Assembly: GCA_003117195.1 (NCBI GenBank)
Contig: BDSI01000087.1
Location: 220,561-284,560, forward strand
Length of the DNA: 64,000 nt
DNA from: Eudorina sp. 2006-703-Eu-15
Lineage: Eukaryota > Chlorophyta > Chlorophyceae > Chlamydomonadales > Volvocaceae
Reading direction: 5' to 3'
The notes beneath the pieces are model-generated. The model saw only the letters and a program-made list of their open reading frames with translations, was not told where the DNA came from and did not search any database. The translations under genes and the position numbers were made by a program. Positions 1-10,655 of this stretch are shown here, in pieces (position 1 is the stretch's first letter; every line of letters begins with the position of its first letter).

Positions 1-410
1 AATGCTGAGAACACGTGAATGTGTTGCATCACGCGTGCCTAGATGCTTTGCTTGTCGCTCGTGACAAAGCAGCCAGCCAGCAGCTGGGAGACGGCGCTGT
101 GCGATACGCCTGTACCCCGCTAGGCAGCTAAGTATCTAGTGGGCCAGTTGACCGTCCAACACTGCGCATACGGCACCCCAGAGTCAGGCCTGCTGGTTGG
201 TTGGCCATCCAGCTGCCTGACCGACGTAAGTCCTTACGGGCCTGCTGCGCACTACGCACTGCTGCGCGTGCGCCAGTGGAGTAGTAGACCAACACTCACC
301 TGGCCTGCTGGTGGGGGCGGCGCTGCGTATGGCACCAGTGCTGCTGCTCCAGCCCTGCCACAGCCGGGACATAACCCAGGACGGCTGTGTGTAGGACGCC
401 CGTACCATAC
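1..410 (-). other. Probable intron of gene A (incomplete)
   Basis: The reading frame stays open for about 75 codons beyond the gene A donor but loses all family resemblance. In paralogues B and C the homologous donor is followed by an intron of about 1 kb before a PAN exon. No PAN-like Cys-rich sequence is present here, so this is read as the 5' part of an intron. Confidence 0.5.
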
Positions 411-3400
411 CCGCCGGTACGCCGTACACCTGCAGCTCCGCGACCTGCAGCAGGGTGTCGCCGCCCGTCGCCGCCGCCACCCCGCCGCCGCCGCCGCCGC
501 CGCCGCCACCGCTGCCGCCGCGGAAGCTCTGCACGGTCACGTAGCGCCCGGTCGGGGGCGCGGCGCTGAGGTCGATGACGATTACCTCGCCGGTGGAGCC
601 GGGCGCGGTTGTGGTGTGCACCAGCTGGTTCAGTTGGATCTGACCGTTGGTCAGTCGGTTGCTGACCAGCGCGCCGCCAACGCGGAACTCCGTGCCAGCG
701 GGGCGCTCGCCGCAGCAGTCCCGCCGGTTGAAAAAGACGATGCGGCTGACGGTGACCAGCCCGCCCAAATCCAGGGACAGCCAGGGGCTTGCATCTCCGG
801 CACTGCTGCGGAAGATGGCAGTACCGCGGTCGGGTATGACGCCGTCTGACGCGAACTGGGGACCGAACAGAGAGGTGTTGGCGTCAGCGACCGAGGATGC
901 AAAGGTCATCCGGGCGTACGACAGAATCTGGGCCGGAGGTGGAGGCGGAGGCGGTGGCGATGGCGTTTGAGGAGGCGGCGTCGGCGAGGGAGGTAGCGGG
1001 CTGGGTGGTGGCGACGGCGGCAAAGGGCTTGGCGGCAGGGGCGGAGGCGATGGCGGTTGCGGTGATGGTGGTGGAGAGGGAGGAAGGGGGCTGGGCGGTG
1101 GCGACGGTGGCAAAGGGCTAGGTGGCGGAGGCGGTGGCGACGACGGTTGCGGAGACGGCGGCTGTGAGGGAGGTAGCGGGCTGGGTGGTGGCGATGGCGG
1201 CAAAGGGCTTGGCGGCAGGGGCGGAGGCGATGGCGGTTGCGGTGATGGTGGTGGAGAGGGAGGAAGGGGGCTGGGCGGTGGCGACGGCGGCAAAGGGCTT
1301 GGCGGCGGAGGCGGAGGCGATGGCGGTTGCGGAGACGGCGGCTGTGAGGGAGGAAGGGGGCTGGGTGGTGGCGACGGTGGCAAAGGGCTTGGCGGCGGAG
1401 GCGGAGGCGATGGCGGTTGCGTAGACGGCGGCTGTGAGGGAGGTAGCGGGCTGGGTGGTGGCGACGGTGGCAAAGGGCTTGGTGGCGGAGGCGGAGGCGA
1501 TGGCGGTTGCGGTGATTGTGGTGTAGAGGGAGGAAGGGGGCTGGGTGGTGGCGACGGTGGCAATGGGCTAGGTGGCGGAGGCGGTGGCGACGACGGTTGC
1601 GGAGACGGCGGCTGTGAGGGAGGTAGCGGGCTGGGTGGTGGCGATGGCGGCAAAGGGCTTGGCGGCAGGGGCGGAGGCGATGGCGGTTGCGGTGATGGTG
1701 GTGGAGAGGGAGGAAGGGGGCTGGGCGGTGGCGACGGCGGCAAAGGGCTTGGCGGCGGAGGCGGAGGCGATGGCGGTTGCGGAGACGGCGGCTGTGAGGG
1801 AGGAAGGGGGCTGGGTGGTGGCGACGGTGGCAAAGGGCTTGGCGGCGGAGGCGGAGGCGATGGCGGTTGCGTAGACGGCGGCTGTGAGGGAGGTAGCGGG
1901 CTGGGTGGTGGCGACGGCGGCAATGGGCTAGGAGTTGAAGGCGGTGGCGATGGCGGTTGCGGTGATGGTGGTGGAGAGGGCGGAAGCGGGCTGGGTTGTG
2001 GCGACGGTGGCAAAGGGCTAGGAGGTGGAGGCGGTGGCGATGGCGGTTGCGGTGATGGTGGTGGAGAGGGTAAAAGCGGGCTGGGTGGTGGCGACGGTGG
2101 CAAAGGGCTAGGTGGCGGAGGCGGTGGCGATGGCGGTTGCGGAGACGGCGGCTGTGAGGAAGGTTGCGGCAATGGGCTAGGTGGTGGAGGCGGTGGCGAT
2201 AGCGGTTGCGGTGATGGTGGTGGAGAGGGTGGAAGCGGGCAGGGTGGTGGCGACGGCGGCAATGGGCTAGGTGGCGGAGGCGGTGGCGATGGCGGTTGCG
2301 GAGACGGCGGCTGTGAGGGAGGTAGCGGGCTGGGTGGTGGCGACAGCGGCAATGGGCTAGGAGGTGGAGGCGGTGGCGATGGCGATTGCGGTGATGGTGG
2401 TGGAGAGGGCGGAAGCGGGCTGGGTGGTGGCGACGGTGGCAAAGGGCTAGGAGGTGGAGGCGGTGGCGATGGCGGTTGCGGTGATGGTGGTGGAGAGGGC
2501 GGAAGCGGGCTGGGTGGTGGCGACGGCGGCAAAGGGCTAGGTGGCGGCGGAGGCGTTGGCGATGGCGGTTGCGGTGATGGTGGTGGAGAGGGCGGAAGCG
2601 GGCTGGGTGGTGGCGACGGCGGCAATGGGCTAGGTGGTGGAGGCGGTGGCGATAGCGGTTGCGGTGATGGTGGTGGAGAGGGTAGAAGCGGGCTGGGTGG
2701 TGGCGACGGCGGCAAAGGGCTAGGTGGCGGAGGCGGTGGCGATGGCGGTTGCGGAGACGGCGGCGGCGAGGGAGGTAGGGGGCTGGGCGGTGGCGACGGC
2801 GGCAATGGGCTAGGTGGTGGAGGCGGTGGCGATAGCGGTTGCGGTGATGGTGGTGGAGAGGGTGGAAGCGGGCAGGGTGGTGGCGACGGCGGCAATGGGC
2901 TAGGTGGCGGAGGCGGTGGCGATGGCGGTTGCGGTGATGGTGGTGGAGAGGGCGAAAGCGGGCTGGGTGGTGGCGACGGCGGCAAAGGGCTAGGTGGCGG
3001 AGGCGGTGGCGATGGCGGTTGCGGTGATGGTGGTGGAGAGGGCGGAAGCGGGCTGGGTGGTGGCGACGGCGGCAAAGGGCTAGGTGGTGGAGGCGGTGGC
3101 GATAGCGGTTGCGGTGATGGTGGTGGAGAGGGTGGAGGCGGGCTGGGTGGTGGCGACGGTGGCAAAGGGCTAGGTGGCGGAGGCGGTGGCGATGGCGGTT
3201 GCGGAGACGGCGGCGGCGAGGGAGGTAGGGGGCTGGGCGGTGGCGACGGCGGCAAAGGGCTAGGTGGCTGAGGCGGTGGCGATGGCGGTTGCGGAGACGG
3301 CGGCCGCGAGGGAGGTAGCGGGCTGGGTGGTGGCGACGGCGGCAATGGGCTAGGAGTTGAAGGCGTTGGCGATGGCGGTTGCGGTGATGGTGGTGGAGAG

Positions 3401-6400
3401 GGCGGAAGCGGGCTGGGTTGTGGCGACGGTGGCAAAGGGCTAGGAGGTGGAGGCGGTGGCGATGGCGGTTGCGGTGATGGTGGTGGAGAGGGTAAAAGCG
3501 GGCTGGGTGGTGGCGACGGTGGCAAAGGGCTAGGTGGCGGAGGCGGTGGCGATGGCGGTTGCGGAGACGGCGGCTGTGAGGAAGGTAGCGGCAATGGGCT
3601 AGGTGGTGGAGGCGGTGGCGATAGCGGTTGCGGTGATGGTGGTGGAGAGGGTGGAAGCGGGCAGGGTGGTGGCGACGGCGGCAATGGGCTAGGTGGCGGA
3701 GGCGGTGGCGATGGCGGTTGCGGAGACGGCGGCTGTGAGGGAGGTAGCGGGCTGGGTGGTGGCGACGGCGGCAATGGGCTAGGAGGTGGAGGCGGTGGCG
3801 ATGGCGATGGCGGTGATGGTGGTGGAGAGGGCGGAAGCGGGCTGGGTGGTGGCGACGGTGGCAAAGGGCTAGGAGGTGGAGGCGGTGGCGATGGCGGTTG
3901 CGGTGATGGTGGTTCAGAGGGCGGAAGCGGGCTGGGTGGTGGCGACGGCGGCAAAGGGCTAGGTGGCGGCGGAGGCGTTGGCGATGGCGGTTGCGGTGAT
4001 GGTGGTGGAGAGGGCGGAAGCGGGCTGGGTGGTGGCGACGGCGGCAATGGGCTAGGTGGTGGAGGCGGTGGCGATAGCGGTTGCGGTGATGGTGGTGGAG
4101 AGGGTAGAAGCGGGCTGGGTGGTGGCGACGGCGGCAAAGGGCTAGGTGGCGGAGGCGGTGGCGATGGCGGTTGCGGAGACGGCGGCGGCGAGGGAGGTAG
4201 GGGGCTGGGCGGTGGCGACGGCGGCAATGGGCTAGGTGGTGGAGGCGGTGGCGATAGCGGTTGCGGTGATGGTGGTGGAGAGGGTGGAAGCGGGCAGGGT
4301 GGTGGCGACGGCGGCAATGGGCTAGGTGGCGGAGGCGGTGGCGATGGCGGTTGCGGAGACGGCGGCTGTGAGGGAGGTAGCGGGCTGGGTGGTGGCGACA
4401 GCGGCAATGGGCTAGGAGGTGGAGGCGGTGGCGATGGCGATTGCGGTGATGGTGGTGGAGAGGGCGGAAGCGGGCTGGGTGGTGGCGACGGTGGCAAAGG
4501 GCTAGGAGGTGGAGGCGGTGGCGATGGCGGTTGCGGTGATGGTGGTGGAGAGGGCGGAAGCGGGCTGGGTGGTGGCGACGGCGGCAAAGGGCTAGGTGGC
4601 GGCGGAGGCGTTGGCGATGGCGGTTGCGGTGATGGTGGTGGAGAGGGCGGAAGCGGGCTGGGTGGTGGCGACGGCGGCAATGGGCTAGGTGGTGGAGGCG
4701 GTGGCGATAGCGGTTGCGGTGATGGTGGTGGAGAGGGTAGAAGCGGGCTGGGTGGTGGCGACGGCGGCAAAGGGCTAGGTGGCGGAGGCGGTGGCGATGG
4801 CGGTTGCGGAGACGGCGGCGGCGAGGGAGGTAGGGGGCTGGGCGGTGGCGACGGCGGCAATGGGCTAGGTGGTGGAGGCGGTGGCGATAGCGGTTGCGGA
4901 GACGGCGGCGGCGAGGGAGGTAGGGGGCTGGGTGGTGGCGACGGCGGCAATGGGCTAGGTGGCGGAGGCGGTGGCGATGGCGGTTGCGGTGATGGTGGTG
5001 GAGAGGGCGAAAGCGGGCTGGGTGGTGGCGACGGCGGCAAAGGGCTAGGTGGCGGAGGCGGTGGCGATGGCGGTTGCGGTGATGGTGGTGGAGAGGGCGG
5101 AAGCGGGCTGGGTGGTGGCGACGGCGGCAAAGGGCTAGGTGGTGGAGGCGGTGGCGATGGCGGTTGCGGTGATGGTGGTGGAGAGGGTGGAGGCGGGCTG
5201 GGTGGTGGCGACGGTGGCAAAGGGCTAGGTGGCGGAGGCGGTGGCGATGGCGGTTGCGGAGACGGCGGCGGCGAGGGAGGTAGGGGGCTGGGCGGTGGCG
5301 ACGGCGGCAAAGGGCTAGGTGGCTGAGGCGGTGGCGATGGCGGTTGCGGAGACGGCGGCCGCGAGGGAGGTAGCGGGCTGGGTGGTGGCGACGGCGGCAA
5401 TGGGCTAGGAGTTGAAGGCGTTGGCGATGGCGGTTGCGGTGATGGTGGTGGAGAGGGCGGAAGCGGGCTGGGTGGTGGCGACGGCGGCAATGGGCTAGGT
5501 GGTGGAGGCGGTGGCGATAGCGGTTGCGGTGATGGTGGTGGAGAGGGTGCAGGCGGGCTGGGTGGTGGCGACGGTGGCAAAGGGCTAGGTGGCGGAGGCG
5601 GTGGCGATGGCGGTTGCGGAGACGGCGGCGGCGAGGGAGGTAGGGGGCTGGGCGGTGGCGACGGCGGCAAAGGGCTAGGTGGCGGAGGCGGTGGCGATGG
5701 CGGTTGCGGAGACGGCGGCCGCGAGGGAGGTAGCGGGCTGGGTGGTGGCGACGGCGGCAATGGGCTAGGTGGCGGAGGCGGTGGCGATGGCGGTTGCGGT
5801 GATGGTGGTGGAGAGGGCGGAAGCGGGCTGGGTTGTGGCGACGGTGGCAAAGGGCTAGGAGGTGGAGGCGGTGGCGATGGCGGTTGCGGTGATGGTGGTG
5901 GAGAGGGCGGAAGCGGGCTGGGTGGTGGCGACGGCGGCAATGGGCTAGGTGGTGGAGGCGGTGGCGATGGCGGTTGCGGTGATGGTGGTGGAGAGGGCGG
6001 AAGCGGGCTGGGTGGTGGCGACGGCGGCAAAGGGCTAGGTGGCGGCGGAGGCGTTGGCGATGGCGGTTGCGGTGATGGTGGTGGAGAGGGCGGAAGCGGG
6101 CTGGGTGGTGGCGACGGCGGCAATGGGCTAGGTGGTGGAGGCGGTGGCGATAGCGGTTGCGGTGATGGTGGTGGAGAGGGTAGAAGCGGGCTGGGTGGTG
6201 GCGACGGCGGCAAAGGGCTAGGTGGCGGAGGCGGTGGCGATGGCGGTTGCGGAGACGGCGGCGGCGAGGGAGGTAGGGGGCTGGGCGGTGGCGACGGCGG
6301 CAATGGGCTAGGTGGTGGAGGCGGTGGCGATGGCGGTTGCGGTGATGGTGGTGGAGAGGGTGGAAGCGGGCTGGGTGGTGGCGACGGTGGCAAAGGGCTA

Positions 6401-7362
6401 GGAGGTGGAGGCGGTGGCGATGGCGGTTGCGGTGATGGTGGTGGAGAGGGCGGAAGCGGGCCGGGTGGTGGCGACGGCGGCAAAGGGCTAGGTGGCGGAG
6501 GCGGTGGCGATGGCGGTTGCGGTGATGGTGGTGGAGAGGGCGGAAGCGGGCTGGGTGGTGGCGACGGCGGCAAAGGGCTAGGTGGTGGAGGCGGTGGCGA
6601 TGGCGGTTGCGGAGACGGCGGCGGCGAGGGAGGTAGGGGGCTGGGTGGTGGCGACGGCGGCAATGGGCTTGGCGGCGGAGGCGGGGGCAAGGGCGGTTGC
6701 GGAGATGGCGGCGGCGAGGGAGGTAGGGGGCTGGGCGGCGGAAGCGGTGGCGGCAGTGGGCTCGGCGGGGGCGAGGGCGGAATCGGGCTAGGAGGCGGCG
6801 AAGGAGGCAGGGGGCTGGGTGGCGGAGGCGGCGGTGGTGGCGGGATCGCCGCATCTGCCCACAACCACGAATAATCACCTCGCAGTATCACCGTTTTGTC
6901 TGGAGCGATGAGGGACGTCGTCATCCACGCCATGTTGGCTAATACATTCACATACTGGAAGACAAACAGGTTGAGGCCCGCCGGCAGGTCAACCCACAAT
7001 ACCGTACTGCCGGATGACGAGCCCTGTACGGCTGAGCCCACCTGCACGCCGTTCAAGTACACCTGCACGACATGGAAGTCGTTCGGGATGTATTGCATCT
7101 TCAGATAGAGAGTCGAGTTTGAGATAGGTGCCGCCAGGTTGAGTGTCCGGGCGAAGTAGGTCCAGCGGCTCGCCCTCTGCTGGATGAAGCGGCCGCTGTC
7201 GGTCGACCAGAGCATGGGCGCAGCCGGATCCACCGCCAAGAGGGGGTCGCCAGTCCAGTAGTACAAATTAGACCCTGCCACGAGGCCAGCCGAAATGATA
7301 CTAACTATTTGCAGGGGTGCGATTAGGCAACCAAGCACCGGTGTACGCACGCTTTCGTTCAT
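411..7362 (-). CDS. Gene A: giant Ser-Pro-rod extracellular matrix protein with fucolectin-like domain (3' partial)
   Basis: One exon of 2317 codons is visible, from ATG at 7362 to a likely phase-1 donor (GTATGG) at 410; the 3' exon lies off the left edge. The start gives a signal-peptide-like N-terminus (MNESVR, then a hydrophobic stretch to about residue 31). Residues ~32-172 form a beta-sandwich-like domain (motifs [23 protein letters not shown]) resembling galactose-binding folds. Residues ~173-2142 are an almost pure [25 protein letters not shown] rod, typical of volvocine hydroxyproline-rich glycoproteins. Residues ~2144-2317 resemble the F5/8C/fucolectin family, with the hallmark [20 protein letters not shown] and an ending [12 protein letters not shown] poly-Gly insert sits near the end of this domain. 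By analogy with gene B, a PAN exon probably follows outside the window. A role as a secreted wall/matrix rod with a sugar-binding head is inferred, not shown. The proline codons are highly repetitive, so assembly length may be unreliable. Confidence 0.8.
950..6840 (-). repeat. ~90-bp Ser-Pro codon repeat array with higher-order repeats
   Basis: Coding minisatellite of about 65 units, each about 90 bp (30 residues of S/P with periodic L and Q). Variant units recur far apart: a marker unit ending GGTGGCTGAGG appears near 3261 and again near 5316 (about 2.05 kb apart), and a shortened unit appears near 2161 and 3583 (about 1.42 kb apart). This indicates repeated segmental duplication inside the array. 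Almost all length changes are multiples of three, so the frame is kept. Confidence 0.9.
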
Positions 7363-7613
7363 GGGCAGATACGGAAGGCTACATACGTCCTTGATGATGG
7401 GCCGGGCTCAGGGACCTCTGTGCAACCTGAGGAGGAATGAGCTACAGCTACGGCTACGGCTATGGATACGGCTGCGGTTATGTCTATGGTGACAGTTACA
7501 GCTACGATTACGGTTACGATAACGGTTACAGTTGCAGTTGCGGTTACGGTTACGGCTACGGTTACGGTTACGGCTACATCAACGGCTCGCTATGGTTTCT
7601 CAAGCTTATGTTC
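7363..7613. other. Spacer between gene A start and gene B stop, with TACGGY repeat and poly(A) signals
   Basis: Holds the gene B 3' UTR and the gene A upstream region. Positions ~7442-7588 are a degenerate TACGGY/GTTACG hexamer repeat that reads as Tyr-Gly on the plus strand. On the minus strand it supplies TGTAA at 7530-7526 and 7500-7496, about 85-115 nt after the gene B stop, the usual volvocine poly(A) signal. The same spacer recurs at 10405-10655. Confidence 0.55.
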
Positions 7614-10404
7614 TTACGTCCACTTTACCGGAGCTGGTCGCTCACCCCTTCTCGCACCCACCACCCTGTCCGCATCCCTCCAGAACGGCAGCATGGTGTT
7701 GATCTGCTGGTCGGGTTTGAGGCGGCAGGTGCGCGTGCTCCGCTCGAAGTCCCAGTAGAGGCAGGCGGGGGTGGTGTAGCAGGCCTGGCAGCAGGCGCCC
7801 TCGTCGGGCGCGGCGAAGGCGGACACCACGTTGCTGTCGCTGCCGTACCCCGCGCCGTACAAGAGCTGCAGGCTGCAGGCTGCGTGGACAGGCAGCGCGG
7901 CGGGGGGCACATGACAGATCCACGCACGTGTGCTCGTTGGCGTCACCTCCACGCGGCGGTGGATCCGTCGGCGTTATCACTTTCACATACAACCATTTTG
8001 CTTGCAGGCAGGCACGCACGCACCCGGGCAGCGGACCAACGGACGGACTGGAGGACGCGACGATCGACACTCGGAGAACGCAACAGGGAACTTTGGATGT
8101 ATCTTATCCCCTTCATTCGGGAGGTCTATCTCCGGAAGGTCTTTGGCTGCTACATACTTGGACGTGATTTGGCCGCAGGCAAAGCACTCCAACAGCACCC
8201 TCAGCTGATGAAAGAATCCGCCGACAGCCTGCTGCCGACATGTGACGGCCCACGCAGCTCGGACGAATGCATGGCAAGCAGCTACGTAGGACGAATGACG
8301 GCAGACGCAGCTCGTCATTCGACCGCAGCCTTATTAGTGGGCATATCGCTCTTGGTGTTTATTTTATGGTCTGGGGCAGGGCGGGGCAGTCAGGTAGCGT
8401 GCTATGTACGTTCGGGCACCTCCGGGCGTAGCTGTGCCTCCTGCATGTTTGTCACGCACTCGTGCTCTGCCTGCTGCCTAGCTACCAAAACACAACCATA
8501 GCGATGGATAATGGGGTGCGACCTAGCTCCCCCGCCCGTGCTTGGCTATATCTACTTCTGGGGATCCCGCCCGTTGATGTGCCTATCCCGTCGGTAGTGG
8601 TGCCCCCCTGTGCGCCTCTGCTTACGTAGGTAATTGTCTGGGTGGGTGGGTTTATGGCCCTCTGCTGTGTGCTTGTTCGGGTCGTTGAGGTGTGGAGGTG
8701 TCTTGCCGGTGGGGCGCTGGGGCCTGCTGGGGCTTGCCCTGGTATATCTACACCGTTGATCCCTCTTCGGGGTCCGATGTAACGTTCATTCATTCGTTCA
8801 TAGCGATAGTACTTCGTTGCGATGCCCGGGCCGATGCAACCCTGAATTGCACCGACCCACGTTTGTAAAACAATCAGATACGGTAGTTTACTTGTTCGGC
8901 AAGCATGGTACTTACTTGCGGGTGTGCCGTACACCTTCAAATCGGCTATCTGCAGTGCCATATTCGTGTCGTTTCTGTTCCACTTCGGCATCTGTACGAC
9001 CACGAAGCGGCCCGTCAGCGGTGGATCCAGAACCAGGGTGTAGGTGCCGCCGGTGGTCAAGGGATTCTGCGTCGCGCCGTTTGTGAGGAGCGTTATGTTC
9101 GGGTTGGCGTTCGTCTGGCCGAATCGCCTGTCCCTGACCCCGGAACTGCCGAAGAAGAAATTCAGGGACCGGGTCTGGTTGCCGCAGCAATCGATCCGGT
9201 TGGTGTACACGATTTGTGTGACCGTAACCAGCTCATTGAAGTCCAGGCCAAACGAGGGCGAAGGTTGGGTATCGTTGAAATCGGTGCTGAAGAAGGTGTT
9301 CAGGTCGCCATCTGTGGCCATGGACGCTGCGTACATGTTCGAGTTGTTCAGCAGTGATGTCCATGCCAGCGTTTTGTTGATGGCGGCGTTGGCGACGAGG
9401 TCCAATGCGGGAGGGGGCGGCGGAGGCGGGGGCAAGGGCGGTTGCGGAGAAGGCGGCGGCGAGGGAGGAAGCGGGCTGGGAGGCGGTGACGGCGGCAAAG
9501 GGCTAGGCGGCGAAGGCGGCGGTGAGGGCGGTTGCGGAGACGGCGGCGGCGAGGGAGGAAGCGGGCTGGGAGGCGGTGACGGCGGCAAAGGGCTGGGCGG
9601 CGGAGGCGGCGGTGAGGGCGGTTGCGGAGACGGCGGCGGCGAGGGAGGAAGCGGGCTGGGAGGCAGTGACGGAGGTGGAACGCTTGGCAGTGAAGGAGGT
9701 GGCGAGGGCGGTTGCGGCGGGGGTGGCGGCGAGGGAGGCAGCGGGCTGGGGGCCGGCGACGGTGGCAGCGGGCTTGGCGGCGGTGGCGGTGGCGGCAGTG
9801 GGCTCGGCGGGGGCGAGGGCGGAATCGGGCTAGGAGGCGGCGAAGGAGGCAGGGGGCTGGGTGGCGGAGGCGGCGGTGGTGGCGGGATCGCCGCATCTGC
9901 CCACAACCACGAATAATCACCTCGCAGTATCACCGTTTTGTCTGGAGCGATGAGGGACGTCGTCATCCACGCCATGTTGGCTAATACATTCACATACTGG
10001 AAGACAAACAGGTTGAGGCCCGCCGGCAGGTCAACCCACAATACCGTACTGCCGGATGACGAGCCCTGTACGGCTGAGCCCACCTGCACGCCGTTCAAGT
10101 ACACCTGCACGACATGGAAGTCGTTCGGGATGTATTGCATCTTCAGATAGAGAGTCGAGTTTGAGATAGGTGCCGCCAGGTTGAGTGTCCGGGCGAAGTA
10201 GGTCCAGCGGCTCGCCCTCTGCTGGATGAAGCGGCCGCTGTCGGTCGACCAGAGCATGGGCGCAGCCGGATCCACCGCCAAGAGGGGGTCGCCAGTCCAG
10301 TAGTACAAATTAGACCCTGCCACGAGGCCAGCCGAAATGATACGAACTATTTGCAGGGGTGCGATTAGGCAACCAAGCACCGGTATACGCACCCTTTCGT
10401 TCAT
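7614..10404 (-). CDS. Gene B: chimeric secreted protein, N-terminal sandwich domain + short Ser-Pro rod + fucolectin-like + PAN/Apple domain
   Basis: Two exons: 10404-8916 and 7879-7614, joined in phase 1 (donor GTAAGT at 8915, acceptor CGCAG ending 7880), giving 584 aa. Residues 1-172 nearly match gene A (signal-like MNERVR plus hydrophobic run, then the sandwich domain). Residues ~173-335 are a short PPSP rod. Residues ~338-497 are a fucolectin/F5-8C-like domain with TNRIDCCGNQTRSLNFFFG and ADLKVYGTPA. Exon 2 encodes a PAN/Apple-like module with its Cys pattern in EGACCQACYTTPACLYWDF and RTCRLK. PAN and fucolectin domains bind carbohydrate or protein, so an extracellular matrix role is inferred. 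The 3' half is nearly identical to gene C and the 5' half to gene A. The start is the first Met of the conserved N-terminus; an unseen upstream exon cannot be excluded. Confidence 0.8.
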
Positions 10405-10655
10405 GGGCAGATACGGAAGGCTACATACGTCCTTGATGATGGGCCGGGCTCAGGGACCTCTGTGCAACCTGAGGAGGAATGAGCTACAGCTACGGCTACG
10501 GCTATGGATACGGCTGCGGTTATGTCTATGGTGACAGTTACAGCTACGATTACGGTTACGATAACGGTTACAGTTGCAGTTGCGGTTACGGTTACGGCTA
10601 CGGTTACGGTTACGGCTACATCAACGGCTCGCTATGGTTTCTCAAGCTTATGTTC
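10405..10655. other. Spacer between gene B start and gene C stop (copy of 7363-7613)
   Basis: Second copy of the Tyr-Gly-type hexamer spacer, 3042 bp away from the first. Minus-strand TGTAA signals at 10572-10568 and 10542-10538 are probable poly(A) signals for gene C. The 5' flank of gene B also lies here; no TATA-like box is obvious. Confidence 0.5.

Noticed and set aside
906..6878. 1990-codon His/Arg-rich frame on the minus strand
   Set aside because: Frame-shifted shadow of the Ser-Pro rod of gene A; no signal peptide or flanking domain.
7442..7588. TACGGY/GTTACG repeat considered as telomere-like
   Set aside because: Volvocine telomeres are TTTTAGGG; this hexamer is irregular and lies in a gene spacer.
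7437..8501. 354-codon open frame on the plus strand, repeated at 10479-11543 with Tyr-Gly start
   Set aside because: It runs antisense through the PAN exon and intron of genes B/C. Its copies agree only because the DNA was recently duplicated, and the Tyr-Gly part is a hexamer repeat.
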